The notes beneath the pieces were generated by a model. That model worked only from the letters and a program-made list of their open reading frames with translations, had not been told where the DNA came from and did no database searches. DNA of 64,000 nt, taken from positions 186,001 to 250,000 of the forward strand of contig NZ_QFBC01000004.1 in the NCBI RefSeq assembly GCF_003122325.1, in the 5' to 3' direction. The DNA is from Rhizobium album. Lineage in GTDB: Bacteria > Pseudomonadota > Alphaproteobacteria > Rhizobiales > Rhizobiaceae. A program made the translations under genes and the position numbers. Below are positions 19,224 to 28,157 of this stretch, one piece after another; position 1 is the first letter of the stretch; each line of letters opens with the position of its first letter.

Positions 19224-19567
19224 GGTGTTCCTTTCAAATCCGGGAGAGGAGAAACTTCGGCCCGACGAAGCCGAAGGACGCTGCGAGGGCGCCCTCGATG
19301 CAGCGGCAGCGCGACGATAGAGGCGAAACATCGGGCCTGTCGAGAAGAGATGGCATAACCGCAGAAAATCGTGATGCCGGGAGCCGCGCATCCCGCGGGA
19401 TGACGACGATGCCGGATGAAGACGCGCCGGGACACGGCCCGGCCTCCTCAGCGCGATACAGACCAGCATGGATTTCGGGTTCAGCAGGTGCATCTCGCAG
19501 GCCGCGCCTGTAAAGCGCTGCCATGGACGCCTTGACGCGATCCTGCCCCGCTGCCGGCGCGCGGTCG
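19224..19567. other. 344-nt region without a recognised gene
   Basis: It lies between the Arc-type regulator gene and the DapA-like gene, both on the minus strand. Reading frames here extend the DapA frame upstream without family likeness. I see no strong promoter, repeat or RNA gene. Confidence 0.4.
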
Positions 19568-19852
19568 CTATTCCCCGGCGATCCGCAATGTCTTGCGTGA
19601 CGGATACTGTTCGTTTGTCGTCGCCAGGTAATGGCGGAACTGCTCCTCCAGGCAGGAGATGCGATCTCTCATCTCCTGCATGCTGTCATCCGCTGCTTCG
19701 AAGCGATTGCCCGTCTCGAAGGAGTTTTGCAACCGCGTCAATATCTCGGCCGTCATCGACCGGTTGTTGAGTGTCGCCGACTTCATCAAATCGCGGCGCA
19801 TGGTTTCCGGAATGCGAAGCCTGAGATAATATTCGTTTTTTGACATGGACAT
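19568..19852 (-). CDS. Arc-type ribbon-helix-helix DNA-binding protein
   Basis: 94 residues. The N-terminus, EYYLRLRIPETMRRDLMKSA, followed by NNRSMTAEILTRLQNSF, is the Arc-like ribbon-helix-helix: a beta strand for DNA contact, then two helices. A coiled C-terminal helix with MQEMRDRISCLEEQFRHYL follows. An ATG at 19846 is an equally good start. It lies upstream of the DapA-like and Fsr-like genes on the same strand and may control them, or itself. Confidence 0.8.
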   Translation of the reverse strand: MSMSKNEYYLRLRIPETMRRDLMKSATLNNRSMTAEILTRLQNSFETGNRFEAADDSMQEMRDRISCLEEQFRHYLATTNEQYPSRKTLRIAGE

Positions 19853-20218
19853 TCCATTGCAAGCTGTGAATGGCGCCTTCCCGACCGACACCGGTCCGTC
19901 CCCGTTGCCGATCAGGGCGATCTTGGCGAAAATGGTATATTCAAAGGGGTCACCTCTTTTCCGAGCATGCCGGCGGGCCGGGCCATCCCCATGGCTCGCC
20001 CAGGAAACCACCCGCGGAAGACTGTCTGAATGGCCTGATGCCGCAGTCAAGACGCATGCGAGCGATTTGGACACTGGGATAATTATATGGGACGGGCAGT
20101 ATAGAGACGGGGCCGGCCGGCCGGAAATCGACGACGAAGGCCGGAGACGGCGCTTGAAAAGCATCGGCGGTGACGCCTATTGTTTTGACCGCCGTCAATC
20201 GTTCCTGTCGAAGGCTTC
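19853..20218. other. Divergent intergenic region, 366 nt
   Basis: It separates the Arc-type gene (minus) from the AraC gene (plus) and must hold their promoters. It has an AT-rich patch, ATAATTATAT, near 20079-20088, but no convincing -35/-10 pair or palindrome. Confidence 0.4.
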
Positions 20219-21313
20219 ATGACAAAACGCCTGTCTCCCATCGCCGTTTCGACCATCGATTGTTTCAGGATGGTTTTTCCGGAAAACGATCCCCAGGCCT
20301 CGGCGGCCTACGGTAAAATGATGCTGCCGCTGTTCGAGTTCGACGTACCGGATCCCGGCAGGAAGACGCCGTTCTCCTGTGAAGCGGAGATCTATTGCCT
20401 GCCTGATGTCACGGTATCTCGGACAAGGGCGACGGCCTCTCGGTTTACGCGGACGGTTCGAACGATCGCCAGGTCGGCAACCGACGACATGCTGGTGGTG
20501 TGTTATACGAGCGGTCACTTCACCTGTCGCATCGGCGAGAGAACCCGGCGCGTCGAGCAGGGAGAACTCGCATTCTTCGATCTTTCGCAAGAGGTCGTCA
20601 TCGAGGCGCCATCCGTCGACAATATCAGCCTGGCCATTCAAAGGCGCAAACTGAAGCCGGCCATCCCGCTGCTCGACAGCGCCCATGGTCTCGTCATCCC
20701 GCCCGGAGCGCTCTCGAGGGTGCTGATCGGGGTGATGGAACACACGATGGAAATGGGAGCGACGATGCAATCGCCGCAAGCACGACCGATCGGCGAAGCG
20801 ATCATCCTGCTCATCAATGCCTGCCTCGAAACCCTGTCGCAGCCGAGGACGACGTCCGACATACAGAGCGGTGCCGTGTCGCTGGCAAGCGTGAAGGCGG
20901 CCATCGAACGCCGCTTGGCCGACCCCAATCTGGGGGTCCAGTCCTTGCTTGAGGAATTCGGCATGACGCGCTCGACCCTCTACCGCGCCTTCGAACCGCT
21001 TGGCGGCGTCACGGCCTACATCACAGAACGGCGGCTGCGGCATGCATTCCGCCGGATGACCGATCCCGCCGAAAAAAACCTGCGCGTCTCGCACCTGGCC
21101 TTCGAACTCGGCTTCACGCATGCCTCGGCCTTCACGCGCGCCTTCAAGGCGCTCTTCGGCCTGACGCCCAAGGACATCCGGACGCTTGCCATCCGGCCGG
21201 CCGGCGAAGACATTCCGTTCTTCGTGTCGCCGGAGGCGATCCCTTACATTCATCCTCTCACGCCGGCGCTCATCGAATCCGGCTCGCGGGTCCCTCTCGG
21301 GCGCAAATCGTGA
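20219..21313 (+). CDS. AraC-family transcriptional regulator
   Basis: 364 residues. The C-terminal third carries the two AraC helix-turn-helix motifs: LGVQSLLEEFGMTRSTLYRAFE and VSHLAFELGFTHASAFTRAF followed by FGLTPKDIR. The N-terminal part is an AraC-binding-like (cupin-type) sensor region with RVEQGELAFFDLSQEV. It belongs to the one-domain-sensor activator type. The inducer is unknown. The neighbours give no obvious target; the divergent Arc-type gene is one candidate. Confidence 0.88.
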   Translation: MTKRLSPIAVSTIDCFRMVFPENDPQASAAYGKMMLPLFEFDVPDPGRKTPFSCEAEIYCLPDVTVSRTRATASRFTRTVRTIARSATDDMLVVCYTSGHFTCRIGERTRRVEQGELAFFDLSQEVVIEAPSVDNISLAIQRRKLKPAIPLLDSAHGLVIPPGALSRVLIGVMEHTMEMGATMQSPQARPIGEAIILLINACLETLSQPRTTSDIQSGAVSLASVKAAIERRLADPNLGVQSLLEEFGMTRSTLYRAFEPLGGVTAYITERRLRHAFRRMTDPAEKNLRVSHLAFELGFTHASAFTRAFKALFGLTPKDIRTLAIRPAGEDIPFFVSPEAIPYIHPLTPALIESGSRVPLGRKS

Positions 21314-21530
21314 TTCACGCGGGGCGAAGAATTGCACCATTGCGAGAGGTCGCCCGCCGCGTGTTCCGGTCGCCCTGCACGACAACCAGCGGCCGCCCCC
21401 GCTGTCGCTCAGCGACAGTGCCGCTTGACCATCAAGGGCGAAATGGGCGATTTCCCCTGTCCGCAGCGGGGTCGATGGCGCGGGCGGCGGGCAAAATATG
21501 CCGGATGGCTGCGGTTTGCGCCGGAACGCT

Positions 21531-22064
21531 CTACTCGCCGGTCCATCCCGAGCGCGTCAGCTCGTACCAGACTTCGCCATGCTCCCTGCCCGGAATCGGA
21601 TCGGACGACTCGGTCGGCGTCGTGCGGGCATAGGTCATGCCGATCTTTTCCATCACGCGGCGCGAGGCCTGGTTCACCGCCATCGTGGTTGCCACGATCC
21701 TGTCGTAGCCGCCGGTTTCGAACCCCCAGTGCACGAGTGCCGAAGCGCCCTCCGAGGCCAGGCCCTGGCCCCAGTCCATCCGGCGCAGGCGGTATCCGAG
21801 TTCGGCCAGCGTGTCGCTCTCCGGCCACAGGCAGAACCACCCGACGAAGGCGCCGTTGCCCGTGCGGCGCGCCGTCCAGACATAAGGCTCCGTTCCGCTG
21901 GGCATGAGGAATGTCGCGTTCGGATCGACCCGGTCACGATCGACCGTGTGCCCGCCGTTCAGGAAGCGCATGACCTCGGGATCACGCTCGAGCGCGATAA
22001 AGTCGGTGCAGTCATCGCGACAGCAGGGGCTGAGTGTGAGGTGCTTCGTCTGCAGAACGGCCAT
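21531..22064 (-). CDS. GNAT-family N-acetyltransferase (RimJ/RimL type)
   Basis: 177 residues from the ATG at 22064 (an ATG at 22082 adds six). Typical features are LTLSPCCRDDCTDFIAL at the start, the acetyl-CoA loop in RRMDWGQGLASEGASALVHW, and the AVNQASRRVMEKIGM helix. RimJ/RimL-like enzymes acetylate protein N-termini or small amines. It is a single gene, with a 217-nt gap after the AraC gene that converges on it. Confidence 0.85.
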   Translation of the reverse strand: MAVLQTKHLTLSPCCRDDCTDFIALERDPEVMRFLNGGHTVDRDRVDPNATFLMPSGTEPYVWTARRTGNGAFVGWFCLWPESDTLAELGYRLRRMDWGQGLASEGASALVHWGFETGGYDRIVATTMAVNQASRRVMEKIGMTYARTTPTESSDPIPGREHGEVWYELTRSGWTGE

Positions 22065-22235
22065 TTTCGAACATCCATCCATGTCCCGGCAATCTGCGAC
22101 AGTCGCGCAATACGGTCAATGTGCAGGCTGATAAACTGGCATTATGCACAACCATGTCGGAGCAGCGCAGACGGGCGTCTGGAGCAGGAGGCCGGTGATA
22201 GAATCCGGTTTGCGGGACGCACAGCGTTACCGGCT

Positions 22236-22466
22236 TCACGCCGGGTGGTCGCCGTCCGGCTCGGGGTCGTTTTCGTATTCATATGCGTCGCAGAACAGCT
22301 TGCCGTTGCGGCCCCAGTCTTCCCGGCTCACGTCGGTGAAGATGAAATTGATCGTTTCGGGTTTGCATTGCGCGATGCGGGCGAATTCACGGGTCAGCAC
22401 TTCGGCCAGTTCCCGTTTCTGCTCAAGCGTGCGCCCCGGAAACCAATCGACACGAATGAAAGGCAT
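22236..22466 (-). CDS. 4-oxalocrotonate tautomerase-family protein
   Basis: 76 residues, starting MPFIRVDWFPGRTLEQKREL. The proline after the initiator methionine is the catalytic base in this family once methionine is removed. FIFTDVSREDWGRNGKLF is the later family strand. It would catalyse keto-enol tautomerisation of a small acid. The acidic C-terminal tail EYENDPEPDGDHPA is an addition. The substrate is not evident from its neighbours. Confidence 0.85.
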   Translation of the reverse strand: MPFIRVDWFPGRTLEQKRELAEVLTREFARIAQCKPETINFIFTDVSREDWGRNGKLFCDAYEYENDPEPDGDHPA

Positions 22467-22765
22467 GATGGATCTCCTTCTTGCAGCCGGTTTGCATCCA
22501 GCGAAACGACAGGCAACGGCGTCGCCAGCCGATACTGGTTAGCCGGTTGCCGGCGTCATTCCCAATCGGATTTGCCGTTGCCGTCTTATCCGCTTTTCTT
22601 ATGGCGGCAGTTCGATCGATGCCGGATTGAGGGAAAACCGGCCCGAAAGGTGTTCTTTGTCGCCGGGCCTGCCAGCTTCGCCTCGACGGACGGACGGGAG
22701 GAGGTCATAGTCCGGCGGTCGGTGTCGCCGTTCGGTGTGGCGCCTCCTGATCAGTGGGTTCGATA

Positions 22766-23695
22766 ATGCGCGTTTCTCTTCGTCACTTCCGTTTCTTCGT
22801 TGCCGTTGCCGAAACCGGGCAGGTGTCGAAGGCGGCCGCGGCCCTGTTCACGTCGCAGCCGGCGGTGACGGAAGCGATCAAGACGCTCGAAACCGACATG
22901 GGCGTCAAGCTGTTCAACCGCAGCCCGAAGGGTGTGACGCTGACCTATGAGGGGGCGATCTTCCTGCAGCATGCCCAGACCGTGCTTGCCGCCGCCGTGG
23001 ATGCGATGCTGGCGCCGCAACAGGTGCAGCGGGACATGGCGGGGCAGATGACGCTCGCATGCACCCATACCGTGGCGGGCTATTTTGTCACGCCGTTGCT
23101 GTCGCGGTTCCGGCGGATTTTTCCGGGTATCGAGGTCAACCTCGTCGAATTCGAGCGGCCGGAGATCGAGCGGCGGGTCCTGTCGGGCGAAGTCGACCTG
23201 GCGGTCTGCCTGCTTTCACCGCTCGAAAGCGGCGACCGGATCGAGACCGAATTGCTGGTGCGGTCGAAGAGAAGGCTGTGGCTGCCCGCCAACCACGCCT
23301 TGCTGGAGCGCAAATCCATTTCGCTGCGCGACATACAGGCCGAGCCCTACATCATGCTGGCGGTGGACGATGCCGAGGAGACGACGCTCTCCTATTTCCG
23401 GAATGCCGGCCTGGAGCCCAACGTCGTCTTCCGCACCACGTCGATGGAGGCCATCCGCAACGTCGTGGCCGAGGGTTTCGGTGTCACCGTCCTGTCGGAC
23501 ATGGTCTACCGGCCGTGGTCGCTCGACGGCATCAGGCTCGCTGCGGCCGCCATTTCCGATACCGTGCCGAGCATGGATATCGGCCTCGTCTGGAGCCGCA
23601 GCGCCGGGCTCAGCCGCGATGCGAAAGTCTTCGTCGACGTCTGCCGTTCGGGCTCGGGCATCCTGGGCGGCATCGTGTACGACGAGCCGCAGTGA
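22766..23695 (+). CDS. LysR-family transcriptional regulator
   Basis: 309 residues. The N-terminal winged helix reads LRHFRFFVAVAETGQVSKAAAALFTSQPAVTEAIKTLE in two contiguous parts, standard LysR. The rest is the two-lobed periplasmic-binding-like effector domain (about 90-295). An in-frame GTG lies 12 bases upstream. It is followed after 111 nt by pxpA on the same strand, with a palindrome between them, so it probably activates that gene. Confidence 0.9.
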   Translation: MRVSLRHFRFFVAVAETGQVSKAAAALFTSQPAVTEAIKTLETDMGVKLFNRSPKGVTLTYEGAIFLQHAQTVLAAAVDAMLAPQQVQRDMAGQMTLACTHTVAGYFVTPLLSRFRRIFPGIEVNLVEFERPEIERRVLSGEVDLAVCLLSPLESGDRIETELLVRSKRRLWLPANHALLERKSISLRDIQAEPYIMLAVDDAEETTLSYFRNAGLEPNVVFRTTSMEAIRNVVAEGFGVTVLSDMVYRPWSLDGIRLAAAAISDTVPSMDIGLVWSRSAGLSRDAKVFVDVCRSGSGILGGIVYDEPQ

Positions 23696-23712
23696 GGCGG
23701 CGCCCATTATCG

Positions 23713-23727
23713 GAAATTCCGAATTTC
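23713..23727. promoter_or_regulatory. Palindrome in the LysR-pxpA gap
   Basis: Perfect 7-bp arms GAAATTC and GAATTTC around one C, 79 nt before the pxpA start. AT-rich symmetric sites of this size are typical LysR-type binding sites. Confidence 0.5.
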
Positions 23728-23806
23728 AATATCCTGCAATAAGATTATCAAACGGCGATCCCGGCCTGTAGCCTTGTTTTCTCACGTTAAAGCAAGGGGA
23801 TATGGC

Positions 23807-24610
23807 ATGGTCCGCAAGACAATCGACATCAGCTGCGACATGGGGGAAGGGTTTGGCCCCTGGCAGCTCGGCTCCACCAACGACGAACAGCTGATGACGC
23901 TGATCAGCTCGGCAAACATCGCCACCGGTTTCCATGCCGGCGACCCGAACCTCATGGACCTGTCCATCCGCCGGGCGCTCGGCAACAATGTCGCGCTCGG
24001 CGCCCATCCGGGCTTCCGGGATCTGCAGGGTTTTGGCCGCCGCAGGGTCGAGGCCAGTGCCGAGGAGATGGTCAACGACATCGTCTACCAGATCGGCGCG
24101 ATCAGGGAGTTCGCCCGGCTGCACGGCGCAAGCCTGCAGCATGTCAAGCCGCATGGGGCGCTCTATATGGCGCTGGCCGCGGACGAGGCTGCATCGACCG
24201 TCTTCGTCAACACCATGCGTCGCATCGCCCCCGATACCTTCATCTACTGCATGGGCGCCTCCGCAACCTACAGGATCGCCGCTGAGCAAGGCCATCCGGT
24301 CGTGCGCGAATTCTATGCCGACCGCGAATATGACACGACCGGCAAGATCGTCTTTACACGCAAACCCGACGACTACAATCCGAAGAAGGCTGCCGACCGC
24401 GTGTTGCGCGCCTGCCTTGAAGGCAAGGTCCGGCCGATCGACGGGGAGGATATCGACGTCGGCTTCGAATCCATCTGCGTGCATTCGGACACGCCGGGCT
24501 CGGTCGAACTGCTCGTCGCCATCCGGGAAACCCTCACCGCAAACGGCATCGAGATCGCGCCGCCGTCGGCCGCAACGGCCCGGGCGGCGGACCAAGCCCC
24601 GCCGCGCTGA
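23807..24610 (+). CDS. pxpA: 5-oxoprolinase subunit A-like, LamB/YcsF family
   Basis: 267 residues. It opens IDISCDMGEGFGPWQLG, the LamB/YcsF signature, and continues with SSANIATGFHAGDP, LGAHPGFRD and LQHVKPHGALY. PxpA works with PxpB and PxpC to hydrolyse 5-oxoproline with ATP. No pxpB or pxpC lies beside it, so a different lactam, or partners elsewhere, are possible. AAGGGGA precedes the ATG. The upstream LysR gene is its likely regulator. Confidence 0.88.
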   Translation: MVRKTIDISCDMGEGFGPWQLGSTNDEQLMTLISSANIATGFHAGDPNLMDLSIRRALGNNVALGAHPGFRDLQGFGRRRVEASAEEMVNDIVYQIGAIREFARLHGASLQHVKPHGALYMALAADEAASTVFVNTMRRIAPDTFIYCMGASATYRIAAEQGHPVVREFYADREYDTTGKIVFTRKPDDYNPKKAADRVLRACLEGKVRPIDGEDIDVGFESICVHSDTPGSVELLVAIRETLTANGIEIAPPSAATARAADQAPPR

Positions 24611-24625
24611 AAGCAGGGGTGGGAA

Positions 24626-24653
24626 CGGGACCGCAAGCTTGTCCGCGGTCCCG
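24626..24653. terminator. Hairpin between convergent genes
   Basis: 9-bp stem CGGGACCGC with GCGGTCCCG around a 10-nt loop, between pxpA and the DUF4214 gene. No strong T run follows on either strand. Confidence 0.5.
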
Positions 24654-24661
24654 CCTTGTCC

Positions 24662-25522
24662 TCAAGCGTACCAGATGCCGTCGGCAATGGCGGTGGAAAC
24701 GCCGGTGACATTCTCGTTGCTTTCGGAGAAGCCGACCAGCGCCTCCGCCTTGGAGAGACCGCTGTTCAGGCGGTCTTCCCAGTAGCTGATGCCCGCGGTT
24801 TCGCCGGCGCGGCCGAGCACGTTTTCGTAGAGCTTCTGCACGAACTGGAGATTGGTGGGGTCGGCGCCGTAGATCGACTTGAATTCAGCCGAACCGATGA
24901 AGCCCGATGCAACATCGAGCAGCGTCTTGCCGCCATCCATGGATTTGATCCAGTAGGACAGTCCCGCCGTGTCCGGCGTGCGGTCGAAGGCCGCCTGGTA
25001 GATACGATAGGACTGGCCGGCGGCGCCGTTGAAATCGAAGGCGAGGATACCGTCCTGGAACTGCAGGCGCTCGATGCCGACCTGCTGGAAATCATATCCG
25101 GCACCATGCACGGTCACCTTGTGTGTGGCGGCATCGTAGGTGACGCTGACGTCGGAGAAAATCTTGGCGATCGTCGCGAAATCGAGGTCGCCGGTGGCCG
25201 GGCCGGGATCGACCGGACCGCCGGTGTTGAATTCCGGGATATCCTTGATCAGGGTCGTCGACGGATATTTCGCAAGAAGAGCGTCGACCGAGTTGACGAA
25301 TTCGGCTTTGCCGATCTCGAAAAGATGCGGATTCTTCTCCAGTTCCTGTCGGGCCAGATCAAGATTGCTTTCGATTTCGGGGGTTAATTGCCCATAGGCC
25401 TTGAGAAGCTGCTCGACCTTATCGAAGAGCGCTCCGAAATCCGTGATGTTTAGACCGGCGACACCCGATTTCGCCAATTGAATAAAACCGGCGAGATCGC
25501 CGATCGTCATTTCTACTGCCAT
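24662..25522 (-). CDS. DUF4214-domain protein, probably secreted
   Basis: 286 residues. The N-terminal half is helical and charged, without a signal peptide. From about residue 165 comes a DUF4214 domain with [20 protein letters not shown] and [18 protein letters not shown]. The last 120 residues are about two thirds identical by eye to those of the metalloprotease at 12035-13390, ending AIADGIWYA against [10 protein letters not shown] shared tail on different heads suggests a common type I secretion signal. The ATG has AGGAGG before it and a promoter at 25547-25575. Confidence 0.82.
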   Translation of the reverse strand: MAVEMTIGDLAGFIQLAKSGVAGLNITDFGALFDKVEQLLKAYGQLTPEIESNLDLARQELEKNPHLFEIGKAEFVNSVDALLAKYPSTTLIKDIPEFNTGGPVDPGPATGDLDFATIAKIFSDVSVTYDAATHKVTVHGAGYDFQQVGIERLQFQDGILAFDFNGAAGQSYRIYQAAFDRTPDTAGLSYWIKSMDGGKTLLDVASGFIGSAEFKSIYGADPTNLQFVQKLYENVLGRAGETAGISYWEDRLNSGLSKAEALVGFSESNENVTGVSTAIADGIWYA

Positions 25523-25933
25523 TTTAAGCCTCCTTTTGTTGCGGCGAGTAGAAACGCAGTGGTTTTCCCTGTCAATTTTACCCGCGTAAGATTTACGGCA
25601 AAACAACGTCCTCTCACCCGAACGGGTGATGCAGCGCCGGGGGGCGAATGAATGTTCTGCGCTCTACTGGACGGATACGGTTGTCAAAGCTTCTCAAGAC
25701 GTTAAGGTAATCCGGAGTCCAGTGCCGAAGAAATGCGACTGACGGGCTGCAGGTGAGGCGTTTTGCGGCGGTAAACGGGGTGCGTACAATGGGAGATTGT
25801 AGATTTCTCTGCAGGCAGGCGGCCGGCTTGCCGGGCGGAGAGGAAAGCGTGGCGCCGTCGCCAGAGAGGGAGCGTCGCGATGCGCCCGCCCTGCGCGGCA
25901 GGCCCCGGCACGCCAGACGGGCCTGAGGGAAGG
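25523..25933. other. Divergent intergenic region, 411 nt
   Basis: Between the DUF4214 gene (minus) and the sensor kinase (plus). It holds the minus-strand promoter listed separately. An in-frame ATG at 25880 could extend the kinase by 18 residues. No RNA gene or repeat is seen in the rest. Confidence 0.4.
25547..25575 (-). promoter_or_regulatory. Sigma-70-type promoter for the DUF4214 gene
   Basis: On the minus strand TTGACA (25575-25570) is followed after 17 nt by TCTACT (25552-25547). Transcription would begin about 20 nt before the ATG at 25522, just ahead of AGGAGG. Confidence 0.5.
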
Positions 25934-28156
25934 ATGTTCGCTCCCGTTTCCCGACTTTTCCTGTTCATCGTCTTGATCGCGCTCGCGATCTTTTTCACGT
26001 GCGCACTCGCCTCGAACCAGGCGGCCAGCCATCTCGGCCTGCGGGTGGCAGAAAAGAGACTGGCCGATGGCGGTTTTGCCGGCGTGGTCGATGGCAAACC
26101 GGCCGCGATCTTCGGCGTTGCGCGCCTCTCGCCCGGCGGCCACGCGCCGGACCTCGCTTCCGTCGACGGTTTCGAACGCCATGCGGCGGACCGGCCGGAC
26201 GATGCCGTCTTCTTCGAAGCGGACGATTTTATCGAAGAGCCGGACATGCTTGCCTCCTACGCGGCCAGCAACCGGTTCATGGCGCGCCAGGGCGCACTGG
26301 CGGAGATCTTGCGCGGTCCGTTTACGGTCGTTTACAGGTCCGGCGTCGATGCGCCACTTGCGGCCGCCCAAATATTACCGGCGCCGGATCGCGACCTGTC
26401 TCAGCTGGGGTCGGATTTTTTCGTGCAGATCGGCGCGGCCTCCTGCATGCTGCTGATTGCCGCCTTCCTCGTGACCCTGCGCCCCGGAAACGGTCCGGCG
26501 CTGGCCTTTGCCATGTCGGGGCTCGGAGCCGCGGTAGCGGCGCTGACCGCGGCGATCTACAGCTCGCGCGACATCGCGCTGGATGTCGCCCTTTTCAGGA
26601 CATTGTCGGTCTTCAACCAGATCGGTACGTTCCTGTTCGGCATCGGCGTGATCTATCTCTTTGCCGTCTATCCGGTCCGTCTCGTTTCCTGGCGGCAGCT
26701 GTGGCCGGTGCCGCTCGTCTGTGGCCTGTTGGTGTTTGCCTATCGCCTGCAGCTTCTGCCGCATGAATGGGTGACGCCGCACATCGGCATCGTGCTGCTG
26801 CTGGTCGGCATCGTCGTCCTGGTCGTCGCCCAGTATCGCGCCACACGCGGCAATCCCGCCGATCGCGCCGTCATGCTGTGGCTCGGCATGTCGGTCATCA
26901 CCGGCGCCGGTTCCTTCGTGCTGTTCGTCACCGTACCGGTCGTCATGGGGCTGCAGGTCGTGTTGTCGCAGAGTGTCGCCTTCGTTCCGCTGGCGGCGAT
27001 CTATGCCGGGATAGCCGTCGGTATCGCACGGTATCGCCTCTTCGATCTCGGCCGCTGGGCCTATCGCCTGGCTTTCTACACGCTGGCGATCATGCTGATC
27101 GTCGCCGCAGACCTGGCGATCGCCTTTGCGCTCCGGCTGTCGCCGTCCAATTCGCTCGGCGCGGCGGTTCTTCTGGCCGGCTTCGTCTACATCCTGTTTC
27201 GCGACCTGGCTCTGCGCCGCATGCTGGCCCAGCGCCAGCCGGAAATCGTCAACCTCTACCGCCAGACCAATGCGGTGGCGTTCCAGCCCTCGGCCGCCGG
27301 CAAGGAGGAGAACTGGGCGCGCATGATCACCGGACACTTCAATCCGATGGCCAGCGAATTCCTTGGTAAATCGAACGACGGCAGGCCTTGCCTGCTGGAA
27401 GAGGGGCTGGGGCTCGCCATCCCCGCCTATCCCTGGTCGCGCGCCATGACGCTGCAGCTGGCGGAACGGGGCGGCCGGCTGTTCAACAGGCGCGACCTGG
27501 ATCTGGTCGAGCAGCTCGCCAGCCTGGTGCAATCCGCCGAAAGCGACCGCCTTTCCTACGAGCAGGGCGTGCTCGAAGAGCGTCGGCGCATCGCCATGGA
27601 CCTGCACGACGATGTCGGCGCCCGGCTGCTGTCCGGGCTTCATGCCAGAAGCGAGGCGCATCGGCAGGAATCGATCATGGATGCGCTGTCGGATATCCGG
27701 CAGATTTCCAGCGGGCTCATCGGCCGCGACGTCGTGCTCTCGGAACTCATCGGACACCTTCGCCACGAAACGCGCAACCGCGCCGAAATGCACGGCTTCA
27801 CCCTGGACTGGCCGCTGACCCCCGCCGACGATTCGCAGCGCATCCTTCCCTACCAGGTCCATCGCAATTTTAACGCGGCGCATCGAGAGGCGCTGTCGAA
27901 TGCGCTGAAACACGGCCTGCCCGGAAAGATCACCGTGCGGACCGAAGAGAGCGAAGGCCAGCTCATCCACGAGATCAGCAATGCCTCGGGCGATCCGGAA
28001 GACGCCGCACCCCACCGTGAGGGACGCCGGCTCGGATCCGGCAACATCCGGCTTCGGGCAACCAGGCTCAACGGCAGCGCCGAGACGGAATGGCGCGATG
28101 GCCGCTTCATGCTGCGGCTGGTTCTGCCGCTCGCGCCGACGGGCGCAGGAGAATAA
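25934..28156 (+). CDS. Membrane sensor histidine kinase, NarX/DesK (HisKA_3) type
   Basis: 740 residues. One N-terminal membrane helix is followed by about 145 residues outside the membrane, then about seven membrane helices (about 155-415), then a cytoplasmic region. The phosphorylated histidine is H558 in ERRRIAMDLHDDVGARL, a HisKA_3 motif; the ATPase N-box is HREALSNALKHG and the G-box LGSGNIRLRATRLNG. The signal is unknown. The partner response regulator starts 1 nt after the stop. The ATG at 25934 follows GAGGGAAGG; 25880 is an alternative. Confidence 0.9.
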   Translation: MFAPVSRLFLFIVLIALAIFFTCALASNQAASHLGLRVAEKRLADGGFAGVVDGKPAAIFGVARLSPGGHAPDLASVDGFERHAADRPDDAVFFEADDFIEEPDMLASYAASNRFMARQGALAEILRGPFTVVYRSGVDAPLAAAQILPAPDRDLSQLGSDFFVQIGAASCMLLIAAFLVTLRPGNGPALAFAMSGLGAAVAALTAAIYSSRDIALDVALFRTLSVFNQIGTFLFGIGVIYLFAVYPVRLVSWRQLWPVPLVCGLLVFAYRLQLLPHEWVTPHIGIVLLLVGIVVLVVAQYRATRGNPADRAVMLWLGMSVITGAGSFVLFVTVPVVMGLQVVLSQSVAFVPLAAIYAGIAVGIARYRLFDLGRWAYRLAFYTLAIMLIVAADLAIAFALRLSPSNSLGAAVLLAGFVYILFRDLALRRMLAQRQPEIVNLYRQTNAVAFQPSAAGKEENWARMITGHFNPMASEFLGKSNDGRPCLLEEGLGLAIPAYPWSRAMTLQLAERGGRLFNRRDLDLVEQLASLVQSAESDRLSYEQGVLEERRRIAMDLHDDVGARLLSGLHARSEAHRQESIMDALSDIRQISSGLIGRDVVLSELIGHLRHETRNRAEMHGFTLDWPLTPADDSQRILPYQVHRNFNAAHREALSNALKHGLPGKITVRTEESEGQLIHEISNASGDPEDAAPHREGRRLGSGNIRLRATRLNGSAETEWRDGRFMLRLVLPLAPTGAGE

Positions 28157-28157
28157 C

